Of a stretch of 64,000 bases of DNA, positions 9,774 to 20,122 are shown piece after piece. The position numbers were made by a program, and so were the translations under genes. The notes beneath the pieces were generated by a model, which made no database searches, was not told the DNA's origin, and saw only the letters and a program-made list of their open reading frames with translations. This DNA is from Bacteroidales bacterium. Lineage in GTDB: Bacteria > Bacteroidota > Bacteroidia > Bacteroidales > UBA932. Within the stretch, counting starts at the first letter, position 1. The number at the start of each line of letters is the position of its first letter. The stretch covers positions 22,774-86,773 of the forward strand of contig SUYR01000009.1 of assembly GCA_015060335.1 (NCBI GenBank), in the 5' to 3' direction.

Positions 9774-10862
9774 ATGAAACACACATTCTCAATACTCCTT
9801 TCTGTTCTGTTCTGCCTTTCGGCATCAGCACAGACCATCAGTTGGCATAATGCCGCCGATTTTACCATCATCGGCAAGCCCATACAGACAGCAAATCCGT
9901 TTACGCGCATTGATACGGCGATGTATAAGTTCAACGACAAGACAATAGACTGCTATGCCGGTTATTCCACTGGTCTTGCAGTCCTTTTTGAGACGGACAG
10001 CCGCACTATCCGTGCGAGATGGACCACAGGAAGCGGCAACTCCGGCGACAATATGGCCGCCATCGGACAGAAAGGTCTCGACCTGTATATCATGAAGGAC
10101 GGACGGTGGGTATTTGCCGGAGTCGGGAGACCTGACATGAAGAAAGCTCCTTTCAGCCATCATGAAAGCAAGATTGTGTCGGATATGCCTGAAGGAAACA
10201 AGCAGTGTCTGCTGTATCTTCCTCTTTTCGACAGGACGGACTGCCTTGAAATAGGAATAGATGAGGAATCAGAAATCAGGTCTCTTGCCAATCCTTTCAG
10301 CCACCGCATTGTGGTTCACGGTTCCAGTATCACCCACGGAGCATCAGCCAGCCGTCCCGGGATGACCTATCCCGCGCGTTTCGGGCGGGACAATGGTCTC
10401 TATTGCATGAATCTCGGTTTCAGCGGAACATGCGAGCTCCAGAAGGAATACGCTGAGTATCTGGCAGATATAGAGGATGTGGATGCTTTCATCTTCGACA
10501 CATTCTCCAATCCGGATGCTGGGGAAATACGCGAAAGATTCGATGAGTTTGTGGATATTGTCAGGCGGGCGCATCCGGATGTCCCGATGATTTTCCTTCA
10601 GACCGTGCGTCGTGAGACACGTAATTTCAGCATGTCTAAAGAGGAGTACGATGCCGCAAAACAGGCAGCTGCGGTACAGGAGGTCACTGAGCGGATGAAA
10701 ACCGACAGACATATCTATTTCATAGATTCGGCGGATTTCCTCGGAAATGAACACATCGCCACAGCAGACGGCACGCATCCGACCGACCTTGGATTTACCT
10801 ATATGCTTGAGGCCATGTCTCCGAAGATAAAGAAGATATTGAAGAAATACGGCATCAGATAG
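9774..10862 (+). CDS. SGNH/GDSL-family hydrolase with N-terminal GxDLY-like domain (probable carbohydrate esterase)
   Basis: From ATG 9774 the protein is 362 residues and starts with a clean signal peptide (MKHTFSILLSVLFCLSASAQ); an in-frame GTG-type start further upstream would spoil it. Residues ~25-165 form a beta-sandwich with GLDLYIMKDGRWVFAG, the hallmark of the SGNH_hydro_N domain. The hydrolase domain has GSSITHG (nucleophile Ser185) and the C-terminal catalytic pair in DGTHPTD (Asp332, His335). Such proteins remove acetyl or other acyl groups from glycans, which would fit with the GH3 neighbour, but substrate is inferred. Its last 8 bases overlap the 3' end of the convergent SusD gene. 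Confidence 0.87.
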   Translation: MKHTFSILLSVLFCLSASAQTISWHNAADFTIIGKPIQTANPFTRIDTAMYKFNDKTIDCYAGYSTGLAVLFETDSRTIRARWTTGSGNSGDNMAAIGQKGLDLYIMKDGRWVFAGVGRPDMKKAPFSHHESKIVSDMPEGNKQCLLYLPLFDRTDCLEIGIDEESEIRSLANPFSHRIVVHGSSITHGASASRPGMTYPARFGRDNGLYCMNLGFSGTCELQKEYAEYLADIEDVDAFIFDTFSNPDAGEIRERFDEFVDIVRRAHPDVPMIFLQTVRRETRNFSMSKEEYDAAKQAAAVQEVTERMKTDRHIYFIDSADFLGNEHIATADGTHPTDLGFTYMLEAMSPKIKKILKKYGIR

Positions 10863-12150
10863 AGCCGTCTGAAGACCATAGCGGGTGCTGCCGGAGATTG
10901 CCGTTAAGGGACAATTCCCTTGCCGGAACCGGCAGCACTGTGTATTTCTTCCCGACACCTGCGGCTTCTTCATATCTTCCGGTCCGTACAAGATCATACC
11001 ATCTGAACCCCTCTCCGAAGAGTTCGAGCCTTCTTTCATGCAGGATTGCATCTAGGAATTCCTCTTCGTCAGAGGGGTATACAGGCTCAAGTCCTCGGAA
11101 TATGCGCAGTTCGTTAAGTCTCTGCAGACCTTTTTCGAGGCCCTGACATTCTGCACTGATAAGATACATCTCCGCGAGACGGACGATATATATCGGGTCC
11201 GTACCGGCATCTCCGCCGCAATATTTGTTCATCACTTCATTGTTACCCTGCATTGCTATTGATATCTCCTTCCTGCTGTCTGTCTCCGAATACATCGTCA
11301 TAGCCTCTGCAGTCGGACGGAAATTGTATGCGCCTCCCACGCCTGATTCCTTGGTGTAATAGTATGAACTCATATTCACCTTGCTTTCGTGCACGATGTT
11401 GGCGAATGAGAAGATTTCCTCCTTGTTCTCTCCGCCTCTGAATATACTTCTGAAGTCGGACAGTTCGAAAGCCTCGTCTGAGATAAGGCTTTCCGCGAGT
11501 CTTGCGGCATCTTCCTTTCTGCCCATCGCAAGGTATGTTCTGGCAAGGAGTGCCTGAGCCGCCTGCTTGGACACATAGTTCTTGTCACTGAAATCCGGAG
11601 CCGTCCCGACAGCCCTGACCAGTTCGCTTTCAATGAATTTCCATACCTCCTCTTCAGGTTGCTGCGGACAGTTTTCTCCTCCTTCACCGGTAATGACCGG
11701 GACATTCCTCCATCGTGTGACAATATTGTAATAGTACAGTGCTCTGAAAAAACATCCTGTCCCGAGCAATTCGTCTTTTCTTTGTGATGCAGGAAGTTTC
11801 TCTACAAGCGAAATAACAGTGTTTATCTGGTATAATCCGGCAAAATATCCGTTCCACGGGCTTGTGACCAGACTTTTGTCCGGTGCTATGGCAGATTCTA
11901 CCATCAGTTTCGGCGTATTGACGCTTGTCGCTCCCGTGCGGACGATGTCTCCGCCGATCAGATCGAACAATGCCCAGCCGTTGAACGTCGGCTTGTATTG
12001 GGCGATGTTGTACATGCCTGTGACCATTAGTTCCGCATGCTCTGTCGTTATCCTGTCTGCCGAAACCGCATTGCCGGGATACTGGTCAAGGTACTTCCCG
12101 CAACCGGCGGAAAGCATGAGGACAAGTGATATGACGGATATTCTCTTCAT
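10855..12150 (-). CDS. SusD/RagB family lipoprotein (second SusCD pair)
   Basis: 431 residues, shorter than the SusD at 813. Signal peptide with lipobox Cys17 (SAGC). Characteristic SusD phrases are GCFFRALYYYNIVTRWRNVP, the TPR-like QAAQALLARTYLAMGR, YIVRLAEMYLISAE, and the C-terminal ILHERRLELFGEGFRWYDLVRTGRYEE. It starts 4 nt after the SusC stop, so the order is SusC then SusD on the minus strand, as usual. The 3' end overlaps the opposite-strand esterase gene by 8 nt, so the two loci meet tail to tail without a spacer, and antisense read-through is possible. Confidence 0.94.
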   Translation of the reverse strand: MKRISVISLVLMLSAGCGKYLDQYPGNAVSADRITTEHAELMVTGMYNIAQYKPTFNGWALFDLIGGDIVRTGATSVNTPKLMVESAIAPDKSLVTSPWNGYFAGLYQINTVISLVEKLPASQRKDELLGTGCFFRALYYYNIVTRWRNVPVITGEGGENCPQQPEEEVWKFIESELVRAVGTAPDFSDKNYVSKQAAQALLARTYLAMGRKEDAARLAESLISDEAFELSDFRSIFRGGENKEEIFSFANIVHESKVNMSSYYYTKESGVGGAYNFRPTAEAMTMYSETDSRKEISIAMQGNNEVMNKYCGGDAGTDPIYIVRLAEMYLISAECQGLEKGLQRLNELRIFRGLEPVYPSDEEEFLDAILHERRLELFGEGFRWYDLVRTGRYEEAAGVGKKYTVLPVPARELSLNGNLRQHPLWSSDGSI

Positions 12151-12154
12151 GATT

Positions 12155-15100
12155 CTATAACTGTATCTTTACTCCGAAGGAGAATGTCCTCGGTTGTGGT
12201 AACCACATGTTGTCCAATCCCATCTTTGTAGCATCAAGGCTGCTGTTTACCTCCGGGTCTATGAACCGGTAAGGCGAGATCAGGAATAGGTTATCAGCCT
12301 GTATATAAATTTTCAGCAAGTCCATCCCAACCTTTTTTGTTGCCTTTGCCGGCAGCGTATAACTTAAGGACAGGCTTTTGCAGCGCAGGTATGATGCGTC
12401 ATGCAGATAGCGGGTGCTGATGAATCTGGTGGAGTTCCATGTCATCCCGTAGATTGCTCTCGGTACCGAATCGCTTGTTCCGGGACCCGTCCATCTGGCA
12501 AGTGCTTCCGATTCCTGCGATGGCCACAGACCATTGCCGAGCCTCAGACCTCCGTTCCATATCTGATAGAGATTGTTCCCGTACGAGAATGCAAACAGGA
12601 GACTCACGTCGAAACCTTTCCATGAGAATGTGCTTGAAAGCCCTCCGGTGAACAGCGGATTCGCCGAACCGCAAAACTGACTGTCGCCTGCAGTATCTAT
12701 GTCACCGTCGCCATTGACATCTTCATACATCACGTCACCGGCGCGCACTCCCTGCTCATACTGCTTCTTCGGCACATCTTCATCTTTCTGGTAGATTCCG
12801 AGCATCTTTATCATATAGAAACTTCCCACTTCCTCTCCTACCTTCAGGGCATGGTATGAGCCGCTTGTCAGAATCCCGTCGTCATCTGTAAGCTCTGTAA
12901 GGCGGTTCCTGACGAAACTTATGTTGAATCCTCCCTGCCATCTGAAATCACCTTTCCCAATATTGCCTTCCAGTGTGATTTCCAGACCGTCGTTTCTCAT
13001 CGCGCCTATATTGCACAACTGGTTGGTGAATCCGGACGTGGCCGTTACAGGTTTGTTGTAAAGAAGATCTTTAGTGTCTTTCCTGAAGATGTCGGTCTCC
13101 ACTTTCATCCGCCCTGCAAAGAAGGACATTTCCGCACCGATGTTATATTGCAATGCCTTTTCCCATCTGAGATCTCTGTTCCCTTGGGTCATCATGGCTA
13201 TGCCGCTTTCATTGATGTAGTTGTAGCCTCCGTTGGCAAGTGCCTGAAATGCGTATGCACCGATTCCGCCCTGATTTCCGGTCATTCCGCAACTTGCCTT
13301 GATCTTGATTCTTGTGTTTGAGTCTTTCCAGAACGGTTCTTCCGACAGAACCCATCCTCCCGAAACGGAGGGGAAAAACCCGTATCTGTGCTCAGGTGCG
13401 AATTTGGATGAACCGTCTGTCCTTGCCGACAGCGTGAGCATATAGCGTCTGTGCCAGTTGAGTGTGGTCCTGAAGATTACCGACTGCATCGCCCAGGATG
13501 AACGTCCCGTGGAAATGTCAAGATATTCAGCAGCCACGGAGTTCTGCGAAAAGTCTTCGGAGGGGAAGCCTTGTCCGGTCTGTGACGAGGTGGATGACAC
13601 GTCCTGCTGGAATGTATGTCCGAGGGTGGCATCGAGGGCAAGACCGCAGCCGAAAGCCTTGCTGTAATTGATGATGTTGTCTGTGACAAGTGAACTGTAG
13701 ACCTTTCTGGCATCGGTGAGTTTGCCTACAGAGTTGCCGTACATGTGCTTGGAGTTATAATAGATATAGTCTTCCGTGTACATGAAGTCTCCTCCGACAT
13801 CAGAGCGGAATGACAGCCCGTCAAGGATATTCAGCCTGATATATCCCTTCCCGATTATCCGATAATTATTGTTGAATGCATTCTGTTCGTTTAGGGCCTG
13901 CAGGAGATTGTAATGCAGCAGGTCCTTGTCCTTTATGGTATAGGAACCGTCTGCATGGTAAGGAACATCCCATGGTCGATGTTCGAGGGCATGGGTGAGC
14001 ATGGATGTCCCCATGTTTCCGTTGGGCACATGGTGGGTGTGGTTGTAGTTCGCGCTCAGATTGATTCCGGCTGACAGCCATCTCTTGATGTCGCATTCGA
14101 GATTTGCCCTCACTCCGTATTTCTCTGCCTTGTTCCCGATAATGACACCCTCGTTATGCCGTACATTCGCCGATATGTAGTATCGGCTTCTGTCTGTGCC
14201 TCCTGATACTGAAGCACTTGCCTTCCATGATATGGCTGTCCTCAATACAAGGTCTGCCCAGCAGAACTGTCCTCTTTCAGGATAAGGATTGACAATATGG
14301 GACACATTCTCTCCTGTCTGCCTGTTGTAGTTGTCGATGGCTTCGTTCTGTACTTCAAGATACAGGTCAGCATCTGCGACTTTCAGTTTTTCCAGATCCG
14401 GTATATATGACAGACTCATTCCCGCATCTGCACTTATTTTAGGCGCCCCCTTGACCCCCTTCTTAGTTGTGATGAGTATTACACCGTTGGTCGCCCTTGA
14501 ACCATAGATTGCGGCTGATGCCGCATCCTTGAGCACCTGTATGGATTCGATGTCGCCGGGGTGGATGTCGGTCAGAGCACTGGTCTGTTCGCCTTCCCAG
14601 CCGCCCGCATCGGATATGGTGTTGCTGATAGGAATCCCGTCCACGACATACAATGGCTCGTTTCCCGCTGTCAGTGAGCCGATTCCCCTGATGCTCACCC
14701 TGCTTCGGCTTCCGATGCTTCCGGATGATGCCTGTACGTTCACGCCGGCAATCCTTCCCTGAAGCAGGGCATCCACTCCGCAATATGCTCTTCCTGTGAT
14801 TTCTTCCGGATCCATGCTGCCGATTGCAGATGATATGTCCCTGCGATGCATGCTGCCGTATCCTACGATGACCGATTCTTCGAGCAGGTTCACTACCGGA
14901 TGGCTCTGTATTGAATCTCTGTCTGCTCTTGCTGCGACAGGGATAATGAAAATCGTGTTCCCGTCGATTACCGCTTCAGTCCCTGTCCTCTTCAGAAGTG
15001 CCTTAAGAGTCTGTTCGAGATTTTTTCCATTGGGGGGGGAGCAACTGTCTTATCTGCGTTCAGGAATTCTTCGTTGTATGCTATAGTGTGTCCGCTCTGC

Positions 15101-15231
15101 TCTTCAATAAGGACAAAAACCTCCCGAAGGGCCATTCTGCCTTTCGGAAAGTTGATAGTCTGCTGTGCGTCAACTCTTAAATGACTGAGAAGTGCTGTCA
15201 GGACGCAGAAGCAAAGAGTCAGGTTTCTCAT
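12155..15231 (-). CDS. SusC/FecA-type TonB-dependent transporter with STN domain, split by a frameshift in a homopolymer
   Basis: Two adjacent frames together make one SusC. The upstream frame (from ATG 15231) holds a signal peptide and most of an STN domain (INFPKGRMALREVFVLIEEQ, TIAYNEEFLNADKTV) and stops at 14992. The downstream frame continues the STN domain without a start codon (NGKNLEQTLKALLK, TEAVIDGNTIFI), then plug (VIVGYG, VNVQASSGSIGS, PLYVVDGIPI) and barrel to 12155. They differ by one base at the run of eight C (coding strand) at 15032-15039; nine C would join them into ~1025 residues. The STN domain is what contacts FecR in signal-transducing transporters, and fecR and sigma genes lie just upstream. 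STN leads almost directly to the plug; the usual CarboxypepD-like domain appears absent. As written, only a truncated product is made. Confidence 0.85.
15032..15039. repeat. G8/C8 homopolymer at the SusC frameshift
   Basis: Eight consecutive G on the plus strand inside the STN-coding part of the minus-strand SusC. One extra base restores the full reading frame. Such tracts are slippage-prone, and they are also error-prone in sequencing. Confidence 0.9.
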
Positions 15232-15251
15232 CGGAGTCGGTTTTGCGGAAT

Positions 15252-16145
15252 TTATCTGATATATACGTCAGTGCCTTCAAGCGAATATGTCATGCCGGGG
15301 ACAAGGCGGCAGATAGCATCCAGCAACTGTTCAAGTGTCTCGTCGTTTATGAATTTGGCTGTCAGTACCGCGCTGTCATATCGGTCGTCTGTCATGTGAA
15401 TGTCTATGTCAAATCTCCTTTCGAGCATTGCAAACACTTGAGCAATAGGCATTGACCTTATAACGATGTCTCCGTCCTTCCATGCACATGCTTCTTCTGC
15501 GTTTGTCCTGCCTGATGTGAGCGTGCCGGAATGTTTGTCATAACCGGCATATTGCCCCGGTTCAAGGCTGACTGTTCCGGACTTGTCCTTTCCAGACGGG
15601 GTGATATCGATTTTCCCGCTGCACAAGGTTGCACATGCCGTCGGACCGGTGGGGTAGTCCTGAACGTTGAATACTGTTCCATGTGCCGTTACCGTTATAT
15701 TGTCGGTATTTACCGTAAAAGGATGTCTTTTGCTTGCTGTCACCTGAAAAAATCCCTCTCCCGAAAGTGTTACGGCTCTTTCCTTGCCGAATCTTTCAGG
15801 GTATGTCAGTGTGGAACCTGCATTCAGGGTGACTATGGAGCCATCTGAAAGAGTGACTTCCTGTATTTCCCCGTCAGGGACGGTAATCTCTGCAAATGCA
15901 GTTTCCGGCTGTGTGCTGCGGACTATATGCCATGCAAGAGGCGAGACCACGGCGAGAACGACAACTGCGGCTGCGACTGCTGCTCTTCTTATGCGTGTAC
16001 TCCGCTTCTTCATAAGCATGAGTGTCTGTTCCTTCTCGATTGTCTTGGCCTGCTGCATGACGGTATCGAATGAAGCCTCCACCTCATCTGTTCCTACGGA
16101 TGAACCGTCGATATCCTCCCAATCTTTGAATTTATATGATAACAT
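15252..16145 (-). CDS. FecR family anti-sigma factor
   Basis: 297 residues. A cytoplasmic N-terminal portion (~1-50) is followed by one membrane span (RAAVAAAVVVLAVVSPLAW, ~52-72), a periplasmic FecR domain (~80-190, with VTLSDGSIVTLNAGSTLTYPE and GEGFFQVT) and a C-terminal DUF4974-like domain (~225-297, DIHMTDDRYDSAVLTAKF, EQLLDAICRLVPG). FecR proteins hold an ECF sigma factor until the STN domain of the partner transporter signals substrate. Here it sits between the sigma gene and the STN-bearing SusC, all on the minus strand, so the three should form one cell-surface signalling circuit. If the SusC frameshift is real, the signal input is missing. Confidence 0.93.
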   Translation of the reverse strand: MLSYKFKDWEDIDGSSVGTDEVEASFDTVMQQAKTIEKEQTLMLMKKRSTRIRRAAVAAAVVVLAVVSPLAWHIVRSTQPETAFAEITVPDGEIQEVTLSDGSIVTLNAGSTLTYPERFGKERAVTLSGEGFFQVTASKRHPFTVNTDNITVTAHGTVFNVQDYPTGPTACATLCSGKIDITPSGKDKSGTVSLEPGQYAGYDKHSGTLTSGRTNAEEACAWKDGDIVIRSMPIAQVFAMLERRFDIDIHMTDDRYDSAVLTAKFINDETLEQLLDAICRLVPGMTYSLEGTDVYIR

Positions 16146-16207
16146 AGATTTTGCGTACTGTTATATGACGAATGAAACTGGCCGATTCCCTAAACGGTTC
16201 GTGTAAT

Positions 16208-16750
16208 TTACATGAACAATATGATGACCTTGGTGAGTTTTCTTAATTCTCTCAATGCCAGATTGATATGATTCTCTACCGTCTTTCTGCTGATTCCCAG
16301 TGTTTCGGCTATTTCCTTGCCTGTCCTCCCTTCCAATCGGGACATTATGAAGACCTTTCTCCTTTTTTCCGGCATTTCCGCTACGGCATGGCTGATCTGG
16401 ACCTGAAGTTCCTTTGCGAAAAATCCGCTCTCCGTTTCATAATCACGTTCACTTGCAGTTTCCACAGCATCGAGAGGGATCCGAATCTTATGGATGCGTC
16501 CGTAATCAATGGCAGCATTCCGTGTCATCGTGTACAGGAATGCACTGAACGACCTCAACTCAGGCAACAGGCGTCTTTGCAACCATATCTTTACAAATAT
16601 ATTCTGGGCGACATCCTTTGCGTCGTCCTGATTCCCGATGAACTGCCCGAGGAAGACTTTTACCTTAGGGTAATAATGCACGAACATCTCCTTGAAGGCA
16701 CTTTCGTCCCCCATGGAGATATTCGACAGCATTGTTTTCTCATCAAGCAT
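16208..16750 (-). CDS. ECF-family RNA polymerase sigma factor (FecI-like)
   Basis: 180 residues from ATG 16750; a start further upstream would overlap the der gene, and the region-2 homology begins only after MLDEKTML. Sigma region 2 is seen in MFVHYYPKVKVFLGQFIGNQ and DVAQNIFVKIWLQR, and region 4 in RLEGRTGKEIAETLGISRKTVENHI, an HTH of the LuxR/sigma-70 type. It is followed by FecR and the SusCD pair, which is the usual gene order for a self-regulated nutrient-uptake locus. It begins only 4 nt after the stop of der on the same strand, so basal transcription may come from the housekeeping gene. Confidence 0.94.
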   Translation of the reverse strand: MLDEKTMLSNISMGDESAFKEMFVHYYPKVKVFLGQFIGNQDDAKDVAQNIFVKIWLQRRLLPELRSFSAFLYTMTRNAAIDYGRIHKIRIPLDAVETASERDYETESGFFAKELQVQISHAVAEMPEKRRKVFIMSRLEGRTGKEIAETLGISRKTVENHINLALRELRKLTKVIILFM

Positions 16751-16754
16751 CCCT

Positions 16755-18062
16755 TTATTTCTGTCTAAGGAACACCTGCACGGGGCATCCCAGGAAGTCA
16801 AAATTACTTCTAAGCTTGTTTTCAAGGAATCTTCTGTAAGGCTCGCGGATATACTGCGGCAGGTTGCAGAAGAATGCGAATGAAGGCGAGCGGGTAGGGA
16901 GTTGTGTCACGTACTTGATCTTGATATACTTTCCCTTCCATGCAGGCGGAGGATAGTTCTCTATCTCCGGCAACATCACCTCATTGAGCTTTGATGTGCT
17001 TATCTTTCGTGAGTAGTTCTCATATACATGGGCGGCTGCATCAAGTACATCCATGATTCTCTGCTTGTTGATCACGGACGTGAATATGATAGGCAGGTCA
17101 TTGAAAGGCGCAAGACGCTCCTTGATTGCCTGTGTATATTCCTTCATGGTGTTGCTGTCCTTCTCGATGGTGTCCCATTTGTTCACGACCACCACGCATG
17201 CCTTCTTGTTTCTCTGGATAAGGTTGAAGATAGCCATGTCCTGAGACTCAATGCCTGTCTGAGCGTCTACCATCAGGATACATACGTCAGAATGCTCGAT
17301 AGAGCGTATCGATCTCATCACAGAGTAGAACTCCAGGTCTTCGTGCACCTTTGTCTTCTTTCTCATGCCGGCAGTGTCCACAAGCATGAACTCGTGACCG
17401 AATTTGTTGTATAGGGTAGCTATTGAATCACGGGTTGTACCTGCAATAGGAGTGACAATGTTCCTCTCTTTGCCAAGGAGTGCATTGGTGAGTGACGATT
17501 TTCCCACATTAGGCTTTCCTACGATTGTGAAGTGAGGAAGCTCCGGGTGCTCGTCTGTGTCCGGATCTTCTGCAGGAAGTTCCTTTATAATCGCATCCAG
17601 AAGGTCTCCGGTACCGCCTCCGTTAGCTGCTGATATGCTGTAAACTTCTCCCAGACCGAGAGAATAGAACTGGAACGCATCGTACATCTTTTCGCCAGAG
17701 TCAATCTTGTTCACAGCCAGGATGACAGGCTTTCCGCTACGGCGCAGGATGTCAGCGATTTCCTCGTCATAGTCAGTTATTCCTGTACCTGCCTCTACAA
17801 GGAAGAGCACCACGTGGGCCTCTTCAATGGCAAGAACAACCTGCTTGCGGATCTCCTCTTCGAATATGTCGTCAGAATTGGATGTGTATCCGCCGGTATC
17901 GACAACGGAGAATTCCGTTCCGCACCACTCACATCTTCCGTAGTGTCTGTCACGGGTCACGCCCGCTGTCTCATCTACGATTGCCTGCCTCATACCTACG
18001 AGGCGGTTGAAAAGTGTGGACTTACCTACATTAGGACGTCCGACGATTGCTAATAAGCTCAT
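16755..18062 (-). CDS. der: Ribosome-assembly GTPase Der (EngA)
   Basis: 435 residues, normal length for the family. Two consecutive GTPase domains are visible, each with a P-loop (GRPNVGKST near residue 7 and GKPNVGKSS near residue 182), a DTGG or DTAG switch and an NKxD motif (AVNKIDS, VVNKWDT), followed by the C-terminal KH-like domain (~350-435). Der binds the 50S subunit and is needed for its maturation. It is the downstream end of a minus-strand housekeeping cluster with prs and engB. The ECF sigma gene starts 4 nt behind it. Confidence 0.98.
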   Translation of the reverse strand: MSLLAIVGRPNVGKSTLFNRLVGMRQAIVDETAGVTRDRHYGRCEWCGTEFSVVDTGGYTSNSDDIFEEEIRKQVVLAIEEAHVVLFLVEAGTGITDYDEEIADILRRSGKPVILAVNKIDSGEKMYDAFQFYSLGLGEVYSISAANGGGTGDLLDAIIKELPAEDPDTDEHPELPHFTIVGKPNVGKSSLTNALLGKERNIVTPIAGTTRDSIATLYNKFGHEFMLVDTAGMRKKTKVHEDLEFYSVMRSIRSIEHSDVCILMVDAQTGIESQDMAIFNLIQRNKKACVVVVNKWDTIEKDSNTMKEYTQAIKERLAPFNDLPIIFTSVINKQRIMDVLDAAAHVYENYSRKISTSKLNEVMLPEIENYPPPAWKGKYIKIKYVTQLPTRSPSFAFFCNLPQYIREPYRRFLENKLRSNFDFLGCPVQVFLRQK

Positions 18063-18130
18063 AATGAATTAGTTTAATTGTTAAAATCCCGCCTCACGGC
18101 GATAATTGCACGTCCCTCTCCGGGACCGTA

Positions 18131-18382
18131 TCAACGGCATATTTCTCGTGACGAGCAACTTCCGCAGCCACTATCATCACATCCGGGAGTGCCGTCCGCT
18201 CCCTTCTTTCCCCATAGTTTCATCTCTTCCTCCTTGGCGCACTTGATGCCTCTCTTGCGCATTTCCCTGTTGTTCTCAATCTCAGTCTCAGGAAACTTTC
18301 CATCCTTCCTGAATATGATATTGAAACACATGCCGAATACGCAAAGCGCTACAAGGACGAGAGCTGCTATAAATAATTCCAT
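18131..18382 (-). CDS. Small Cys-rich single-span membrane protein, function unknown
   Basis: I do not recognise a named family. From ATG 18382 (the longer upstream start would add a charged stretch before the hydrophobic segment) it is 83 residues: an N-terminal membrane span (ELFIAALVLVALCVFGMCF) with the C-terminal part probably cytoplasmic. That part carries EIENNREMRKRGIKCAKEEE and ends in a glycine/cysteine cluster (CDDSGCGSCSSREIC) that could hold a metal or a cluster. It lies between der and prs on the same strand. The conserved-looking tail resembles small Cys-tailed membrane proteins such as NqrM only in general form. Confidence 0.7.
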   Translation of the reverse strand: MELFIAALVLVALCVFGMCFNIIFRKDGKFPETEIENNREMRKRGIKCAKEEEMKLWGKKGADGTPGCDDSGCGSCSSREICR

Positions 18383-18452
18383 ACATCTTTTAATTAACAA
18401 TATTCCGTCGGAAAGGGTCACTCTCCGGCGGAATATATATCAATTTCAGTTC

Positions 18453-19403
18453 CTAGTTGATGAAGCTTGAACTGATTTCTTCGTAGTTATATACCTTGTT
18501 GATGATATTTGCGAAGATGTCTGTCATTGAAAGGACTGTGATCTTTGACTTGTCCTTTGCAGGGTCGCTGTCAAGAGGAATAGTATCGGAAACGATAACC
18601 TCTTCGAGAGCTGATTCTGCTATTCTGTCATATGCAGGACCTGAGAATACAGCGTGAGTCGCACATGCTCTTACGCTGGCTGCACCCATATCCTTGAGTA
18701 CATTGGCTGCTTTTGCAAGTGTACCGGCAGTGTCGATCATATCATCAACGATCACAACGTTCTTGCCCTCTACCTCACCGATAGCAGTGATTGAGCCTAC
18801 AACATTTGCCTTCTCACGAGACTTGTGGCAGATGATCACAGGGCACTGCAGATAACGTGCATATGCATTTGCTCTCTTCGCACCACCCATGTCAGGAGCT
18901 GCGATAGCGAGATTCTCGATATTCATAGCCTTCAGGTGTGGAAGGAATACTGCACTTGCATAGATGTGGTCCACCGGAAAGTCAAAGAATCCCTGGATCT
19001 GGTCTGCATGCAGGTCGCATGTCATCACACGGTCGCATCCTGCTGCACCAAGCATGTTAGCCACGAGCTTAGCTCCGATAGATACTCTTGGTCTGTCCTT
19101 TCTGTCCTGTCTTGCCCAACCGAAATAAGGCATTACAGCGATGACCTTATGGGCAGATGCTCTCTTTGCCGCATCGATCATGAGCAGAAGTTCGAAAAGA
19201 TTGTCTGTAGGAGGGAATGTGGACTGTATTATAAATACTGTCGCTCCTCTGACGCTTTCATTGTAACATGGCTGGAATTCTCCGTCACTGAAAGTAAGTA
19301 CGTCAGACTCTCCAACCTTGAGTCCGAGCTTTGTGGCTACCTTTTCAGCAAAGTCCTTTGATGCTTTGCAGGTGAAAACCTTAATTTTGTGTTCGTCGTG
19401 CAT
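18453..19403 (-). CDS. prs: Ribose-phosphate pyrophosphokinase (PRPP synthetase)
   Basis: 316 residues, full length. It makes PRPP from ribose 5-phosphate and ATP for nucleotide, His and Trp synthesis. Diagnostic stretches are the N-terminal FTCKASKDFAEKVATKLG, GYFGWARQDRKDRPR-type catalytic flexible region (MPYFGWARQDRKDRP), the DLHADQIQGFF signature and the PRPP-binding loop VIVDDMIDTAGTL. It is located between the small Cys-rich protein and engB on the minus strand. The gap to engB is short (15 nt), so co-transcription is likely. Confidence 0.98.
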   Translation of the reverse strand: MHDEHKIKVFTCKASKDFAEKVATKLGLKVGESDVLTFSDGEFQPCYNESVRGATVFIIQSTFPPTDNLFELLLMIDAAKRASAHKVIAVMPYFGWARQDRKDRPRVSIGAKLVANMLGAAGCDRVMTCDLHADQIQGFFDFPVDHIYASAVFLPHLKAMNIENLAIAAPDMGGAKRANAYARYLQCPVIICHKSREKANVVGSITAIGEVEGKNVVIVDDMIDTAGTLAKAANVLKDMGAASVRACATHAVFSGPAYDRIAESALEEVIVSDTIPLDSDPAKDKSKITVLSMTDIFANIINKVYNYEEISSSFIN

Positions 19404-19418
19404 TTTGTATGAGGGTTT

Positions 19419-20024
19419 TTAGTTGTTCTTCATTGTCTCGAGTACCGATTCTATATAATTCAGAATCTCTTCGCGTCCTTGTCCGGTCTCAGAAGAGCTG
19501 ACAAATATCGGAGGCAGTTCCTCCCATAGTTCCAGGATCTTCTGCTTGCTCTTCTCTACCTGAGCTGCGAGGACATTCGGTCCCAGCTTGTCTCCCTTGG
19601 TGAAGATTATCGCAAACGGTATCTGGCTTTGTCCCAGTTCGATCAGAAAATCCATGTCGATCTGACCTATTTCATGTCGCGAATCGATCAGCACAAAGAG
19701 CATTACCATTTCCTGCGACAGGTTTATATAGTTGCGTATCACCTGCTCGAGCTTCTGCTTTCCAGTGGCCGACATCTTGGCATATCCGTATCCCGGCAAA
19801 TCAACAAGATACCATTCCCTGTTTATGAGAAAATGGTTTACAAGTCTTGTCTTTCCTGGCTTGCTCGAGGTCATGGCAAGCTTCTTATTCCTGCACAGCA
19901 TATTGATAAGGGATGATTTTCCCACATTGGATCTGCCAATGAAAGCGAACTCAGGATACTTCTGTTTCGGTTTCTCTGAAATCCTTGTGCTGCTGCCGGA
20001 AAATAGTGCTTCTGTAATTTTCAT
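19419..20024 (-). CDS. engB: Ribosome-biogenesis GTP-binding protein EngB (YsxC/YihA)
   Basis: 201 residues with the single GTPase domain of the family: P-loop GRSNVGKSS near residue 30, switch-II DLPGYGYAK and the base-recognition FTKGDKLG. EngB assists late 50S assembly. It is first in the minus-strand run engB-prs-small protein-der. A promoter-like TATCTTTG box lies only ~10 nt upstream of its start codon, implying a very short leader. Three ribosome or nucleotide genes in one run support growth-linked expression. Confidence 0.97.
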   Translation of the reverse strand: MKITEALFSGSSTRISEKPKQKYPEFAFIGRSNVGKSSLINMLCRNKKLAMTSSKPGKTRLVNHFLINREWYLVDLPGYGYAKMSATGKQKLEQVIRNYINLSQEMVMLFVLIDSRHEIGQIDMDFLIELGQSQIPFAIIFTKGDKLGPNVLAAQVEKSKQKILELWEELPPIFVSSSETGQGREEILNYIESVLETMKNN

Positions 20025-20034
20025 AATCAGCCGA

Positions 20035-20042
20035 CAAAGATA
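20035..20042 (-). promoter_or_regulatory. Candidate -7 box of the engB promoter
   Basis: On the minus strand the bases read TATCTTTG, matching the Bacteroides -7 consensus TAnnTTTG. No convincing TTG was found at the -33 distance, so the site is tentative. Confidence 0.45.
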
Positions 20043-20122
20043 AAAAATCTTTTTGATTTATCCCTATATCTCGATGTAGAATGCATCCTGACGCCTAAAT
20101 AGCTGAAGATCAGCGCTTTGTG

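Noticed and set aside
12155..15231. Two independent genes (short STN protein and a plug-barrel protein)
   Set aside because: The downstream frame continues the STN fold without a start codon, and a one-base change in the C8 run joins them.
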